Part shown: positions 26,577 through 36,191 of the stretch, in pieces | Layout of the letters: the number at the start of each line of letters is the position of its first letter | Position numbering within the stretch: position 1 is the stretch's first letter | NCBI GenBank assembly: GCA_036823195.1 | Contig: DAISGI010000005.1 | Span: 1-64,000 of the forward strand | Reading direction: 5' to 3' | Source: UBA4874 sp002399435 | Lineage (GTDB): Bacteria; Bacillota; Clostridia; Caldicoprobacterales; DTU083 | Length of the DNA stretch: 64,000 nt | Made by a program: the position numbers and the translations under genes | Notes under the pieces: model-generated | Seen by the model: the letters and a program-made list of their open reading frames with translations, nothing else | The model's database searches: none | Told to the model about the DNA's origin: nothing

Positions 26577-27461
26577 ATGAGATATAAGCGGAGTGCGGGC
26601 TCTACATTGTTTGATGTGCTGAATTACTCTTTTATGATTCTTTTGTCCATTGCCATGCTGTATCCCTTTTTACACGTGCTGTCTTTATCTCTGAGCGATC
26701 CCAAATTAATCACGAGAGGGAAGGTCAGTTGGTATCCGCAGGGAACCAATGTGGAAGGATATAAAATAATCCTTGGCTCGCCTCAGTTATGGAGCGGTTA
26801 TAAGAACACAATCATTTATGCCGGCCTGGGGACGTTTCTTACTTTGGTTTTTACCTCCTTGATGGCTTATCCCTTGTCGATAAGGGATTTTGTCGGCAGA
26901 AAGTTTGTCACGATATTTCTGACCATTACCATGTTTTTCAGCGGTGGAATGATCCCCACCTATCTGCTGATTAAAAAGCTGAAATTGATCAATACCATCT
27001 GGGTAATGGTTCTTCCAGGCTGCATTAGCGCTTATAATGTGATTGTCTTCCGAAGTTTCTTTCAGGGCATCTCCAGTGAATTAAGGGAATCTGCTTATCT
27101 GGACGGTGCCAATGATATCATTATTCTGTTTAAAATCATATTGCCCCTGTCCAAAGCATTACTGGCTACTTTCGGACTCTTTACCATTGTTGGTCACTGG
27201 AACGCATGGTTTCCGGCCTTAATGTACTTAAACAAAGACAGTATGTATCCGGTACAAATGGTTCTGAGAAGGATCCTTTTTGTCTCCAGTGCCAGTGAAA
27301 CCAGTGAACTGGCTGCCATGCGGATCGCCAAAAAGCAGGTACACTCAAAGAACATACAAATGGCTACGATCATAGTGACAATTATTCCAATATTATGTAT
27401 TTATCCATTCATACAAAAGCATTTTGCAAAGGGCGTTCTTGTTGGTTCGCTGAAAGGGTGA
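26577..27461 (+). CDS. ABC sugar permease, LplC/YtcP type
   Basis: Second membrane subunit of the importer, 294 residues, with six predicted transmembrane helices and the EAA-loop sequence LRESAYLDGANDIIILFKII. N-terminal FDVLNYSFMILLSIAMLYPF…LSLSLSDP and ITMFFSGGMIPTYLLIKKL are typical of LplC proteins. ATG 26577, with GGGGGAGGA just upstream, is more likely than ATG 26559, which overlaps the end of the upstream gene. It is followed 36 bases later by the binding-protein gene, completing a permease-permease-binding protein set. Confidence 0.93.
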   Translation: MRYKRSAGSTLFDVLNYSFMILLSIAMLYPFLHVLSLSLSDPKLITRGKVSWYPQGTNVEGYKIILGSPQLWSGYKNTIIYAGLGTFLTLVFTSLMAYPLSIRDFVGRKFVTIFLTITMFFSGGMIPTYLLIKKLKLINTIWVMVLPGCISAYNVIVFRSFFQGISSELRESAYLDGANDIIILFKIILPLSKALLATFGLFTIVGHWNAWFPALMYLNKDSMYPVQMVLRRILFVSSASETSELAAMRIAKKQVHSKNIQMATIIVTIIPILCIYPFIQKHFAKGVLVGSLKG

Positions 27462-27497
27462 TCATCAAACAATTCATTATAGAAAAGGGGAGAGAAA

Positions 27498-29156
27498 ATG
27501 AAGAAAAAGACATCCTTATTTCCGGCTCTTTTGCTTTGCCTTACCATGATGGCTTCAGCGGGATGCGGCAATCAAGGGAAAGATCAAACCACCGGAACCA
27601 AGAAAACAGAAGAAGGAAAAGGGCAGAAACAAACGGATGTATTCAAGTTTTCAGCATCTGTTCCGGATTTCGGACTCAGTCCCAAAGACACATTGGTGCA
27701 GAAAGAATGGCAGAAGAGAATGGAAAACCATATGGGCATGAAACTGGATATTGACTGGGAACGCATTCCCTGGAATGATTACAGGGAAAAGGAGAAAATC
27801 GTTTTGGCCAGCGCACAATACCCGGATGTGTTTACCTCCAGTGACTATGACAATGTGCTGGATTATGGGCATCAGGGCATGTTGCTGGAAGTTTCCCAGT
27901 ATTTTGATAACGCTCCAAACTATATGAAGTTTGTAAACTCCACACCGGATGCGAAGTACCAGATATACGATGAAAGCGGTAAATCCTATGGCTTCCAGGA
28001 TGGATTCGCAAATAACCGTGATATTGAAGGGGCGCAGTCCCAGTCGACCGTCGCTTATCGCTTCGATATTTTTAAAGAGAATAATATGAAGATCCCGGAA
28101 ACCCTGGAGGAGTTCCATGAGGCTGCAAAAACGCTTAAGAAAAAATATCCGGATACTTATCCAATCAATATCAGTGACAAAGGTTTCCAGATCCACAAAG
28201 GCTTTCTGAATACATTCCACACAAAAGACGGGATTTATTGGAACGGAAAGGAATATGTTTTTGGACCCGCTGAGAAAAGCTACAAGGAGATGCTGGAGTA
28301 TATTCACACATTATATCAGGAGAAGCTGCTGGATCCGGAGTTTTTAACGGACGACAATGACCGGGCGACAGAAAAAGCCGTTACCGGAAGGGTGTTCATG
28401 CTTCCAAGTATGTGGGCCGGCATGGCAAATCACTATAACAGGAATGCAGAAGACAAAAAGATGGAGTGGGGCCTGGCGATGCTGCCTGAAAACCCGAAGT
28501 ATGGCACGCCGTGGAAGCTCATGTCTACCTTACCGGGAAAGTCCCTGCAGCAAAGATTCAATATTGTGATTTCTGCAAAAACGAAGCATCCCGAGTGGTT
28601 GGTGAAAATCATTGATTATCAGTATTCCGATGAGATGATCGAGCTGATGGACTGGGGGATCGAAGGGAAGACATACCAGGTCAGCAAAGACGGGAAAAAG
28701 GAATTCCTGCCGGAAATCATGAGCTCGGATGATCCGGCTCAGGAGCTGGGAAAACTCGGTGTATCCTCTTCCCAGGTCTGCCGATCTGGTATTGTATTCA
28801 CTCCCCAGGACTTTGAGGCAAATATTGCCCAGCTGCCCACGGAGCCATGGTATCATGACGGGAAATTCCTTGACAATCAATATTGGATTGCCACCCATGA
28901 ATATGGAGGGAAAGAATCGGTTGCACCATTTGACAGAGCTCCCGTGCTGATTTTTTCGCAGGAGGAAAATGATAAAATTGACAATATCATGACGCCTGTC
29001 AACTCCTATGTGGGTGAGTCCAGGACGAAGTTCATTCTCGGGGACACGAGCCTGGATCAGTGGGATAAATACCTGAAAGAGCTGGAAAAGATGGGAGACT
29101 ATCCGTCCATTTTGAAGATGTATAATGACAAGTTCAGGGAGAGGGATAAGAAATAA
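27498..29156 (+). CDS. Sugar-binding lipoprotein of the ABC importer
   Basis: Extracellular solute-binding protein of 552 residues. The N-terminus has KKK, a hydrophobic core and the lipobox SAGC with Cys23 as the lipidated residue. The mature part starts with the low-complexity linker GKDQTTGTKKTEEGKGQKQ and continues with an LplA/YtcQ-like fold, including DIDWERIPW, YPDVFTSSDY and FDIFKENNMKIPETLEEFHE. GAAAAGGGGAGAG precedes ATG 27498. It follows its cognate permeases and is followed by a hairpin (29174-29209) and GH29. The ligand is probably an oligosaccharide larger than a disaccharide, as known for this class, but specificity cannot be read from the sequence. Confidence 0.93.
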   Translation: MKKKTSLFPALLLCLTMMASAGCGNQGKDQTTGTKKTEEGKGQKQTDVFKFSASVPDFGLSPKDTLVQKEWQKRMENHMGMKLDIDWERIPWNDYREKEKIVLASAQYPDVFTSSDYDNVLDYGHQGMLLEVSQYFDNAPNYMKFVNSTPDAKYQIYDESGKSYGFQDGFANNRDIEGAQSQSTVAYRFDIFKENNMKIPETLEEFHEAAKTLKKKYPDTYPINISDKGFQIHKGFLNTFHTKDGIYWNGKEYVFGPAEKSYKEMLEYIHTLYQEKLLDPEFLTDDNDRATEKAVTGRVFMLPSMWAGMANHYNRNAEDKKMEWGLAMLPENPKYGTPWKLMSTLPGKSLQQRFNIVISAKTKHPEWLVKIIDYQYSDEMIELMDWGIEGKTYQVSKDGKKEFLPEIMSSDDPAQELGKLGVSSSQVCRSGIVFTPQDFEANIAQLPTEPWYHDGKFLDNQYWIATHEYGGKESVAPFDRAPVLIFSQEENDKIDNIMTPVNSYVGESRTKFILGDTSLDQWDKYLKELEKMGDYPSILKMYNDKFRERDKK

Positions 29157-29173
29157 GTTGCAGATAATACAGC

Positions 29174-29209
29174 ACAGAAAGGATGTGTCTTCCGGGCATA
29201 TCCTTCTGT
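29174..29209 (+). other. Intergenic RNA hairpin after the binding-protein gene
   Basis: ACAGAAAGGATGTG (29174-29187) pairs with CATATCCTTCTGT (29197-29209) with one bulged A and one G-U pair. The T run after it is short (GTTTCCC), so it looks more like a processing or stability hairpin that raises binding-protein expression than a full terminator. Confidence 0.5.
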
Positions 29210-29234
29210 TTCCCATGGGAGGAGGGACCCCGGA

Positions 29235-30728
29235 ATGAAAGTACCGGCAGTCATGCCATTTGAAAGGAACTGGACAAAGCTGAACCGAACGGCACCGGAT
29301 TGGTTTCGCGACGCAAAATTTGGGCTGTTCTTTCATTGGGGGCCATATACTGTGCCGGCCTGTGAAAATGAATGGTACTCCAGAAACATGTATGGAAAAG
29401 GCCTTTCCCAAAATAGATATCATGTTAGGAAATACGGAAAACTGAATGAGTTTGGCTATAAGGACTTTTTCCCGGAGTTTAAAGGGGAGAAATTTGACGC
29501 AGATGCCTGGGCGGATCTGGCGGTCCGTTCCGGCGCCCGATATGCCGGGCCGGTAGCAGAACATGCGGACCATTTTTCCATGTGGAACAGTCAGGTGAAT
29601 CCCATCAATTCTGTAAATTATGGCCCGAAAAGAGATGTAGTGGGGGAATTGGAGAGAGCCATTCGAAACAGGGGCCTGAAATTCATCACCACATTTCATC
29701 ACCAATGGCTGTGGGGGTGGTTTATGTCCACGGATCCCGATGCGGACGTTTATTTTCCGGAAAACGAAAAATTCTACGGCCGAGCCCTTCCCCTGGAGAC
29801 CAACCGATATATTCCATGGAGACTTCCCGATGATGCGTTCAACGAAGAATGGATGCGCAAGGTACTCGAGGTGGCGGATGCCTATGCTCCGGATCTGATC
29901 TATTTTGACAGCCGGGCCAATATCATAGGGGAGCGGTTCAGGTATCAGCTTGTGGATTACTACTATAACAATCGCAGTGGTTCCTGTCAGGATCGCAGGA
30001 GGAGTACGGACCGGATCATTTGCTATAAACAGGATGATTTTCCCACGGGAATCGGAATCCGGGATGTGGAGTGCGGCAGGTTTTCCGACATGATGGATTT
30101 CCCCTGGCAGACGGATGATCATCTGGAAGCGGAGAGGACCTGGTGCCATGTGGAAAATGTTCATTACCGAACGGCCTCCGGGGTCATTCATCAGCTGTGT
30201 GACACCGTCAGCAAGAATGGCAATCTTCTGCTGAATGTCGGACCGAAAGAAGACGGTTCCTTTGCCGGGGAGGCCATATCTGTCCTGGAGAAAGTGGGAG
30301 ACTGGCTTGCGGTGAATGGGGAAGCCATCTATGGAACCCGGCCGTTTCAGATCCATGGGGAAGGATCCGTGCAAGGGAAAGACACGGATTTCGATGTCTC
30401 CCATATTAAGAAGCAAACCCGCAAAGGTGTACTGGAGGAAACCGGAGAAGAGAAATTTTCTGCTTCCGACATCCGGTTTACCACCCATGGCAATGTCCTC
30501 TATGCCATCATCATGGGGCGCCCGGATACTGAAACCATACGGATCCGCAGTCTGGCGCAAGGTGTCCGTCCCGGACTGCCGGACATAGAACGGATGGATA
30601 TGATGGGAGGAGCAGACAATCTTTGCTGGAAAAGGGATGCTTCTGCATTGACGGTTCGGATAAAAGGAGAGTTTCCGTCCCCGTATGCAAATGTCGTCCG
30701 TATTGTGCTCCGTAATCAGAAAGGTTAA
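29235..30728 (+). CDS. Alpha-L-fucosidase, GH29
   Basis: Predicted cytoplasmic alpha-L-fucosidase of 497 residues. The family opening WFRDAKFGLFFHWGPYTVPA (about residues 20-39) and the stretch NEWYSRNMY are present, with YAGPVAEHADHFSMWNS, a His region that binds fucose. The nucleophile Asp should be the D of LIYFDSRAN (about residue 225). KNGNLLLNVGPKEDG closes the barrel, and a C-terminal beta-sandwich follows. ATG 29235 follows GGGAGGAGGG. The next gene starts 2 bases after its stop. GH29 covers alpha-1,2/3/4/6-fucosidases, and fucose occurs in rhamnogalacturonan II and xyloglucan side chains. Confidence 0.95.
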   Translation: MKVPAVMPFERNWTKLNRTAPDWFRDAKFGLFFHWGPYTVPACENEWYSRNMYGKGLSQNRYHVRKYGKLNEFGYKDFFPEFKGEKFDADAWADLAVRSGARYAGPVAEHADHFSMWNSQVNPINSVNYGPKRDVVGELERAIRNRGLKFITTFHHQWLWGWFMSTDPDADVYFPENEKFYGRALPLETNRYIPWRLPDDAFNEEWMRKVLEVADAYAPDLIYFDSRANIIGERFRYQLVDYYYNNRSGSCQDRRRSTDRIICYKQDDFPTGIGIRDVECGRFSDMMDFPWQTDDHLEAERTWCHVENVHYRTASGVIHQLCDTVSKNGNLLLNVGPKEDGSFAGEAISVLEKVGDWLAVNGEAIYGTRPFQIHGEGSVQGKDTDFDVSHIKKQTRKGVLEETGEEKFSASDIRFTTHGNVLYAIIMGRPDTETIRIRSLAQGVRPGLPDIERMDMMGGADNLCWKRDASALTVRIKGEFPSPYANVVRIVLRNQKG

Positions 30729-30730
30729 AA

Positions 30731-33700
30731 ATGTTATATAAAAAGGCGCAAGACAGACAGTTGGAAGAATCCCTTTTCCGCAATCCCACCAGTGAGTACA
30801 GGGGAACTCCTTTCTGGGCATGGAACGGGAAACTGGAGAAAGGAACTCTTCTCGAACAAATTGAAATATTTAAGGAAATGGGTTTTGGCGGTTTCCATAT
30901 TCATTCCCGCACCGGGCTGGAAACCCCTTATCTCAGCGATGAGTTTATGGATTTTGTCAAACTTTGTGATCAAAAGGCCATAGGGGAAGGAATGCTCTGC
31001 TGGCTCTATGATGAGGATCGTTATCCTTCCGGTGCGGCCGGGGGGATGGTAACCCGGGACATGCGTTACCGTGCCAGACATCTGCTGCTTTCTCAAAAAC
31101 AATATCCGGTTTTTGAGAAGGACAGGGAGACATTCGATCGGCTCATTCAGCAGGGGAAAAAGCCAAAAGGATATTTTCTGGCATCCTATTGCATTGTATT
31201 GAGGGATGGATGCCTGGCAGAATATTACAGGGTGGACCGGAAAGTGGAAAAAGACGAAGCTCCAATGCCCCGGGAAGGACATTTGTGGCATGCCTATGTA
31301 TGTCTTGCAGAAGAGGACCCATGGTACAATGGTCAGACTTATGCTGATGTGCTCAATCCTTCTGCGGTCCGGCGCTTTATTGAGGTGACGCATCAAAGAT
31401 ACTGGAAAGCAGTGGGATCTGAGTTTGGAAAGTCGGTTCCGGCTATCTTCACCGATGAGCCTCAGGTGTCCTGTAAATCCTGTATGCGTTTTGCCGAATC
31501 CTCCGGGGACGTTACGATTTCCTTCACCGATGATCTGCCGGAGACCTATCAGAAGGCATACGGGGAAAACCTTCTGGATGTCTTGCCGGAATTGTTCTGG
31601 GAGCTGCCGGAAGGCAGGGTTTCCCCTTCCCGCTATTGCTACCATAATCATTTGGCAGAGCGGTTTGCATCCTCCTATGCGGATACCCTGGGCAAATGGT
31701 GTGAAGACCATGGAATTGCCCTTACCGGCCACCTTATGTCCGAACGTACGCTGTATTCCCAAACCCTTGCAGTGGGGGAAGCCATGCGCAGCTATCGAAG
31801 CTTTCAGCTGCCCGGGATTGATATTTTGTGTGACGCAAAGGAATTTTCCACGGCGAAACAGGCTGTCAGCGTTGCTCACCAGTACGGCCGGGAGGGAGTT
31901 CTCAGCGAGCTGTACGGGGTGACCCATTGGGATTATGATTTTAAGGGGTATAAGCTGCAGGGTGACTGGCAGGCGGCTTTGGGGGTCACTATACGGGTTC
32001 CCCATCTGGCCTATCTGTCCATGGCAGGGGAGAGCAAGCGGGATTGGCCGGCATCCATTCATTATCAGTCTCCCTGGTACCGGGAATACTCTTACGTGGA
32101 AAATCATTTTGCACGGCTGAATACCGCTTTGACCCGGGGGAAAAGTAGTATTCAAATTGGAGTAATCCATCCCATTGAGTCCTTCTGGCTGTCCTTTGGG
32201 CCAAGCGATCAGACCGGCGCAGTCCGCACACAATATGATGAGGATTTTGAAAACCTGATTTCGTGGATGCTGTATGGCTTACTGGATTTTGATTTTATTT
32301 CCGAAGCTCTTTTGCCCGGGCTGTGCCCGGAAGCGGGTTTTCCTCTGGCAGTGGGGGAAATGCGATATCGCACGATTGTCGTACCGGATTGCCGTACCAT
32401 CCGAAAAACAACTTTTCTGCGGCTGGAGAAATTCAGGGAGGCAGGAGGCCGCGTGATCTTTATGGGCGGTGTCCCTTCTTATATGGACGCCCTGCCGTCC
32501 GGGGAACCGGCGTTGCTGGCGAAGAAATGTGAAACCATTCCATTTAACCGGGTTTCCCTGCTGCAGGCTTTGGAGCCGGAACGTGTACTGGATATCCGGT
32601 TTCCAAATGGCAGACGGTCCGACAATCTTATTTATCAGCTGCGTGAGGACGGGGAAGGGAAGTGGCTGTTTCTCTGTCATGTGAACCGCCGCCGCAATCG
32701 GCTGGATCAGCCGGAGAACTATAGGATCCGGGTCAAAGGGAAATACAATCCCATTCTGTACGATACCCTGACCGGTGAAATCCATCCCTGCCCTGCAGAA
32801 ACTGTCAATCAGGACACGATGATACTGCGTGATATGTATGCGGAGGACAGCCTTCTGCTCTATCTGGAGAAGGGGATACCGTCCGCTGCACCCGGGAAAG
32901 CCGCTTCCTTTTTCCTCCAAAGAATTGGCAAGCTGCAGGATCCCGTACCCTTTACCCTTTCCGAGCCAAATGTACTTTTGCTGGATCGCGCGGAATACTC
33001 CTTTGATCAGGGAGAGTTTCATCCGGCAGAAGAAATCCTGCGGGTGGATAACCAATTTCGAAAGACTCTGGGATATCCATCCAGAATGGATCATATGATG
33101 CAGCCCTGGGCAGAAAAGGATCCGGAACCGGAAGACCACCTGCTTGCTTTGCGGTATTCCATTGTTTCAAATGAAAAAGTTTCCGGTGTGAAGCTGGCCA
33201 TGGAGAGACCGGAATCTGCCATTATCTGTTTGAATGGGAATCTTGTGGAATCCGCTGCAGATGGATTTTTTACCGATAAGGCGATCCGGACACTTTCCCT
33301 TCCGGATCTGGAAAAAGGGGAAAATCGGCTTTTATTGAAAATTCCCTTCGGACGCAGAACAAATGTGGAATGGTGCTATCTGCTTGGCCATTTTGGGGTT
33401 CGGGTTGCAGGGGCTTATACATGGATTGAAAAAGCACCGGAGCAGCTTGCTTTTGGAGACTGGGTACCGCAGGGCCTGCCGTTTTATACCGGAAACGTAA
33501 CCTACCAATGTCCGGTGACAGTGAAGAAGGAAATCAGGGATGCGGTTTTGGAAATCCCCCATTTTTCCGCACCGGTCCTCGTTGTGCATTTGGATGGGAT
33601 ACGGAAAGGAGTTCTTGCCTTTGCTCCGCACAGGTTATGCCTGGGTCGTCTTACGACGGGAAGACATCGGATCGATATCACTGCTTATGGCAATCGCTTC

Positions 33701-33865
33701 AATGCATTTGGTACGCTGCATAATGCAAACGATGAATACCTGTGGTATGGTCCGGATTCCTATCGTACGAAAGGCAGCCAATGGACGGATTCCTACCTGT
33801 TTCATGGAATGGGGATCCGGACGGCTCCTGTCCTTTATGAACGAAAAAAGAATCCGGAGGAATAA
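30731..33865 (+). CDS. Large GH106-like glycoside hydrolase (first copy)
   Basis: Protein of 1044 residues with the diagnostic opening GTPFWAWNGKLEKGTL (about 19-34), FGGFHIHSRTGLETPYLS, WLYDEDRYPSGAAGGMV and IFTDEPQVS, followed by GHLMSE and GIDILCDAKEFSTAKQ. These match a widespread family of GH106-related proteins (PANTHER PTHR36848 group, often annotated only as glycosyl hydrolase). The C-terminal 250 residues form beta-sandwich domains with NVEWCYLLGHFGV and LPFYTGNVTYQCPV. No signal peptide. The acidic residues of YDED and FTDEP are probable active-site residues. It lies 2 bases after GH29 and before the DUF1537 gene. Rhamnosidase activity is likely but unproven for this subgroup. A paralogue is at 40389. 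Confidence 0.83.
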   Translation: MLYKKAQDRQLEESLFRNPTSEYRGTPFWAWNGKLEKGTLLEQIEIFKEMGFGGFHIHSRTGLETPYLSDEFMDFVKLCDQKAIGEGMLCWLYDEDRYPSGAAGGMVTRDMRYRARHLLLSQKQYPVFEKDRETFDRLIQQGKKPKGYFLASYCIVLRDGCLAEYYRVDRKVEKDEAPMPREGHLWHAYVCLAEEDPWYNGQTYADVLNPSAVRRFIEVTHQRYWKAVGSEFGKSVPAIFTDEPQVSCKSCMRFAESSGDVTISFTDDLPETYQKAYGENLLDVLPELFWELPEGRVSPSRYCYHNHLAERFASSYADTLGKWCEDHGIALTGHLMSERTLYSQTLAVGEAMRSYRSFQLPGIDILCDAKEFSTAKQAVSVAHQYGREGVLSELYGVTHWDYDFKGYKLQGDWQAALGVTIRVPHLAYLSMAGESKRDWPASIHYQSPWYREYSYVENHFARLNTALTRGKSSIQIGVIHPIESFWLSFGPSDQTGAVRTQYDEDFENLISWMLYGLLDFDFISEALLPGLCPEAGFPLAVGEMRYRTIVVPDCRTIRKTTFLRLEKFREAGGRVIFMGGVPSYMDALPSGEPALLAKKCETIPFNRVSLLQALEPERVLDIRFPNGRRSDNLIYQLREDGEGKWLFLCHVNRRRNRLDQPENYRIRVKGKYNPILYDTLTGEIHPCPAETVNQDTMILRDMYAEDSLLLYLEKGIPSAAPGKAASFFLQRIGKLQDPVPFTLSEPNVLLLDRAEYSFDQGEFHPAEEILRVDNQFRKTLGYPSRMDHMMQPWAEKDPEPEDHLLALRYSIVSNEKVSGVKLAMERPESAIICLNGNLVESAADGFFTDKAIRTLSLPDLEKGENRLLLKIPFGRRTNVEWCYLLGHFGVRVAGAYTWIEKAPEQLAFGDWVPQGLPFYTGNVTYQCPVTVKKEIRDAVLEIPHFSAPVLVVHLDGIRKGVLAFAPHRLCLGRLTTGRHRIDITAYGNRFNAFGTLHNANDEYLWYGPDSYRTKGSQWTDSYLFHGMGIRTAPVLYERKKNPEE

Positions 33866-33990
33866 AGCGAACGGCTAAGGCGGACAGCTAAAGGACGGCT
33901 TTCTTGCGATTTCCTACGGAATGACAGTCGTTGGGAGCAGCATGGCAAGATAAATAGCCGAAGATGGAAGGAAAGTGGGGGGCGGAAAGG

Positions 33991-35472
33991 ATGCGGCTGG
34001 AAGAGGTCCGAAACAGGTGGGGAAAGGAAAAGCCGGATGAAATCATGGTGGATCGGCTTTTGGAGGAAGAGCAGCAGCGGAGCCGGCGAAAAATTGTTGT
34101 CCTGGACGACGATCCTACCGGCACCCAAACGATACATGGCGTGTCCGTTTATACCGACTGGTCCGTTTCCAGCCTGAAACGAGGTTTTGAAGAGGGCAAT
34201 CCCCTGTTTTATATCCTGACGAATTCAAGGGCACTTTCGGAAAGTCAGACTGCAAGGCTGCATCGGGAGCTGACCCACCATCTGGTGAAGGCGGCAAGGG
34301 AGACGTCCAGGGAATTCCTTCTTCTCAGCAGAAGCGATTCCACCCTGCGTGGACATTATCCTTTGGAAACGGAGCAGATCCGGCAGGCGCTGGAACAGGA
34401 GACGGCTGTTTCCATTGACGGGGAGATCCTGTTTCCCTTTTTTCAGGAAGGCGGAAGAATCACCGTGGATAACATCCATTACGCAGAGGAAAACGGCAGG
34501 CTGGTTCCCGCCGCGGAAACCGAATTTGCCAGGGATCCGACCTTTGGCTATCAATCCTCAAACCTCTGTGATTATATTGAGGAGAAAACGCATGGCCGGT
34601 ACCTGGCGGAAGATACAATATCCATATCTTTGGAAAGCCTTCGGAGAATGGAAATCGGCAGAATAAACTTTGCACTTTGCTCTGTTCATGATTTTGGCAA
34701 AATCGTTGTAAACGCCGTGGATTATGTTGACGCAAAGGTGTTTTGCATTGCCCTGTTTCGTGCCATGGCTGCGGGACGGCATTATTTGATCCGATGTGCC
34801 GCGTCTTTTGTGAAAACCATTGGAGGGATTCCCACCAAACCGCTTTTGACAAGGCGGGAATTGATAAAGGAAGATCCGCCTGTGGGGGGTCTGGTCGTGA
34901 TTGGATCCTATACCGATAAAACAACGGAACAAATGGAGCAGTTGAAGAAGGCCCGTCAGGTCCATTTCATCGAGTTTCCTGCCGATTGTGTCCTGCGGTC
35001 TGCCGGCCTGAAACACGAGATTATCCGAATAGCCGGCCAGGCAGAAGATATCATATGGGAGAAACAGACAGCGGTTCTTTTCACCAGCCGGAAACTTCTG
35101 ACTGTCCCCGGCGATGGGAAGAAGGATATCCTGGCCCGTTCTGTCCAGATATCGGAAGCTCTATGCGGAATCGTAAGAAGGCTGCAGGCCCCGCCAGGCT
35201 TTCTGCTGGCCAAAGGCGGAATTACTTCCAGCGATATTGCCGTAAAAGCGCTGGGTGTACACAAGGCAAAGGTGCTGGGGCAGATCCGGCCGGGCATTCC
35301 TGTCTGGGAAACCGATTCGGGAAGCCTGTACCCGGGTGTCCCCTATATTATATTTCCGGGGAATGTAGGCACGAAAGATACCCTGTATGATATCATCCGG
35401 ATTCTGCAGGGAGAAATGGGGGAGGAGGAACCGCACTGCCCTGAAAACACAGGAAGGAGATACAAATCATGA
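33991..35472 (+). CDS. DUF1537 acid-sugar kinase family protein (second)
   Basis: Predicted ATP-dependent kinase of 493 residues, longer than the DtnK-like protein at 19398. The N-terminal LDDDPTGTQTIHGVSVYTDW (about residues 36-55) is the signature of the large DUF1537 subgroup, followed by LLSRSDSTLRGHYPLETEQI and FFQEGGRITVDNIHYA. The C-terminal domain carries FLLAKGGITSSDIAVKALG and VPYIIFPGNVGTKDTL. The frame opens at ATG 33964 but that site lacks a ribosome binding site, while ATG 33991 follows a GGGGGGCGGAAAGG stretch. The stop overlaps the next start by four bases (ATGA). Together with the racemase-like and BKACE genes it forms a compact catabolic trio. Its substrate is unknown. Confidence 0.88.
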   Translation: MRLEEVRNRWGKEKPDEIMVDRLLEEEQQRSRRKIVVLDDDPTGTQTIHGVSVYTDWSVSSLKRGFEEGNPLFYILTNSRALSESQTARLHRELTHHLVKAARETSREFLLLSRSDSTLRGHYPLETEQIRQALEQETAVSIDGEILFPFFQEGGRITVDNIHYAEENGRLVPAAETEFARDPTFGYQSSNLCDYIEEKTHGRYLAEDTISISLESLRRMEIGRINFALCSVHDFGKIVVNAVDYVDAKVFCIALFRAMAAGRHYLIRCAASFVKTIGGIPTKPLLTRRELIKEDPPVGGLVVIGSYTDKTTEQMEQLKKARQVHFIEFPADCVLRSAGLKHEIIRIAGQAEDIIWEKQTAVLFTSRKLLTVPGDGKKDILARSVQISEALCGIVRRLQAPPGFLLAKGGITSSDIAVKALGVHKAKVLGQIRPGIPVWETDSGSLYPGVPYIIFPGNVGTKDTLYDIIRILQGEMGEEEPHCPENTGRRYKS

Positions 35473-36191
35473 AGAAATTATGTTTGCTGCATACCACGGA
35501 TCAGTTTGTTGAAATGATGTCCGAGCCCTTTACCAGGCCATTCCGGAAGGAAAATCCGGATATTGAGGTCTTCGATATTGCAGACAGCAGTCTGATCGAA
35601 GAGACAAAGAAAGCGGGCTATGCCACCCCTTCCGTGGCAAGAAGAATGTTTCGTTATATGATGGCCGCGGTGGATGCGGGAGCGGATGCCATATTGGTTA
35701 CCTGTACCTCTGTCAACACCGTGACGAAACGGATCCGGGACTGGATCCCGATTCCGGTTCTCTCGATTGAGGAACCAGTGGCAGAGCTGGCGGTGAAAAA
35801 GGGAACAAGAATAGGGATTCTTTCCTCAGTTGCGACCAGTGCTGTTCCGGTGCGAAATACGATTCAACAATGTGCCGTTTCTGCGGGAAAGGACATTACG
35901 GCAGAAATTTCCGTGGCAGACGGAGCTTTTGAAGCGCTGACACATGGAGACCGGCCCCTTCATGACGAAAAGATAAGAACAGCTCTGAAGCAATTGGTTC
36001 CGAAAGTGGATGTGGTGGTCTTTGCTCAAATCTCCATGGCTTTGGTAAAGCATCCTTCCTATCCGGTTCCTGTATTGAAGTTCGGGCGGATCAGTTATGA
36101 CGCGGCAAAGGAAGCCATGTATCATCCTGAAAAGGCAAAGGCGAAAGGAACATCCTTCCAAAAGGAAGGAGGGCCCCAATGCGCAAGGTAA
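35469..36191 (+). CDS. Asp/Glu-racemase superfamily protein with a single catalytic Cys
   Basis: A 240-residue protein of the Asp/Glu/hydantoin racemase fold. The first catalytic cysteine is present in ILVTCTSVNTV (Cys79). The position of the second, usually GCTH, reads VVVFAQISMALVKH (Ala186-Gln187), so the two-base racemase mechanism is not expected. The superfamily includes single-Cys decarboxylases and maleate isomerase-like enzymes, which fits better. ATG 35469 overlaps the DUF1537 stop (ATGA); its own end overlaps the BKACE start by 13 bases, with AAGGAGGG in its coding sequence serving the next gene. The function in the acid-sugar trio could be isomerisation or decarboxylation, which is inference. 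Confidence 0.8.
   Translation: MKKLCLLHTTDQFVEMMSEPFTRPFRKENPDIEVFDIADSSLIEETKKAGYATPSVARRMFRYMMAAVDAGADAILVTCTSVNTVTKRIRDWIPIPVLSIEEPVAELAVKKGTRIGILSSVATSAVPVRNTIQQCAVSAGKDITAEISVADGAFEALTHGDRPLHDEKIRTALKQLVPKVDVVVFAQISMALVKHPSYPVPVLKFGRISYDAAKEAMYHPEKAKAKGTSFQKEGGPQCAR

Noticed and set aside
28530..30821. Long open frame on the - strand (763 codons) across the GH29 gene
   Set aside because: It mirrors GH29 and the end of the binding-protein gene, which have clear family motifs on the + strand. The - frame product has no recognisable motif and no ribosome binding site.
30734..32233. Long - strand frame opposite the first large GH106-like gene
   Set aside because: Same reason: it is a shadow of a well-supported + strand gene.
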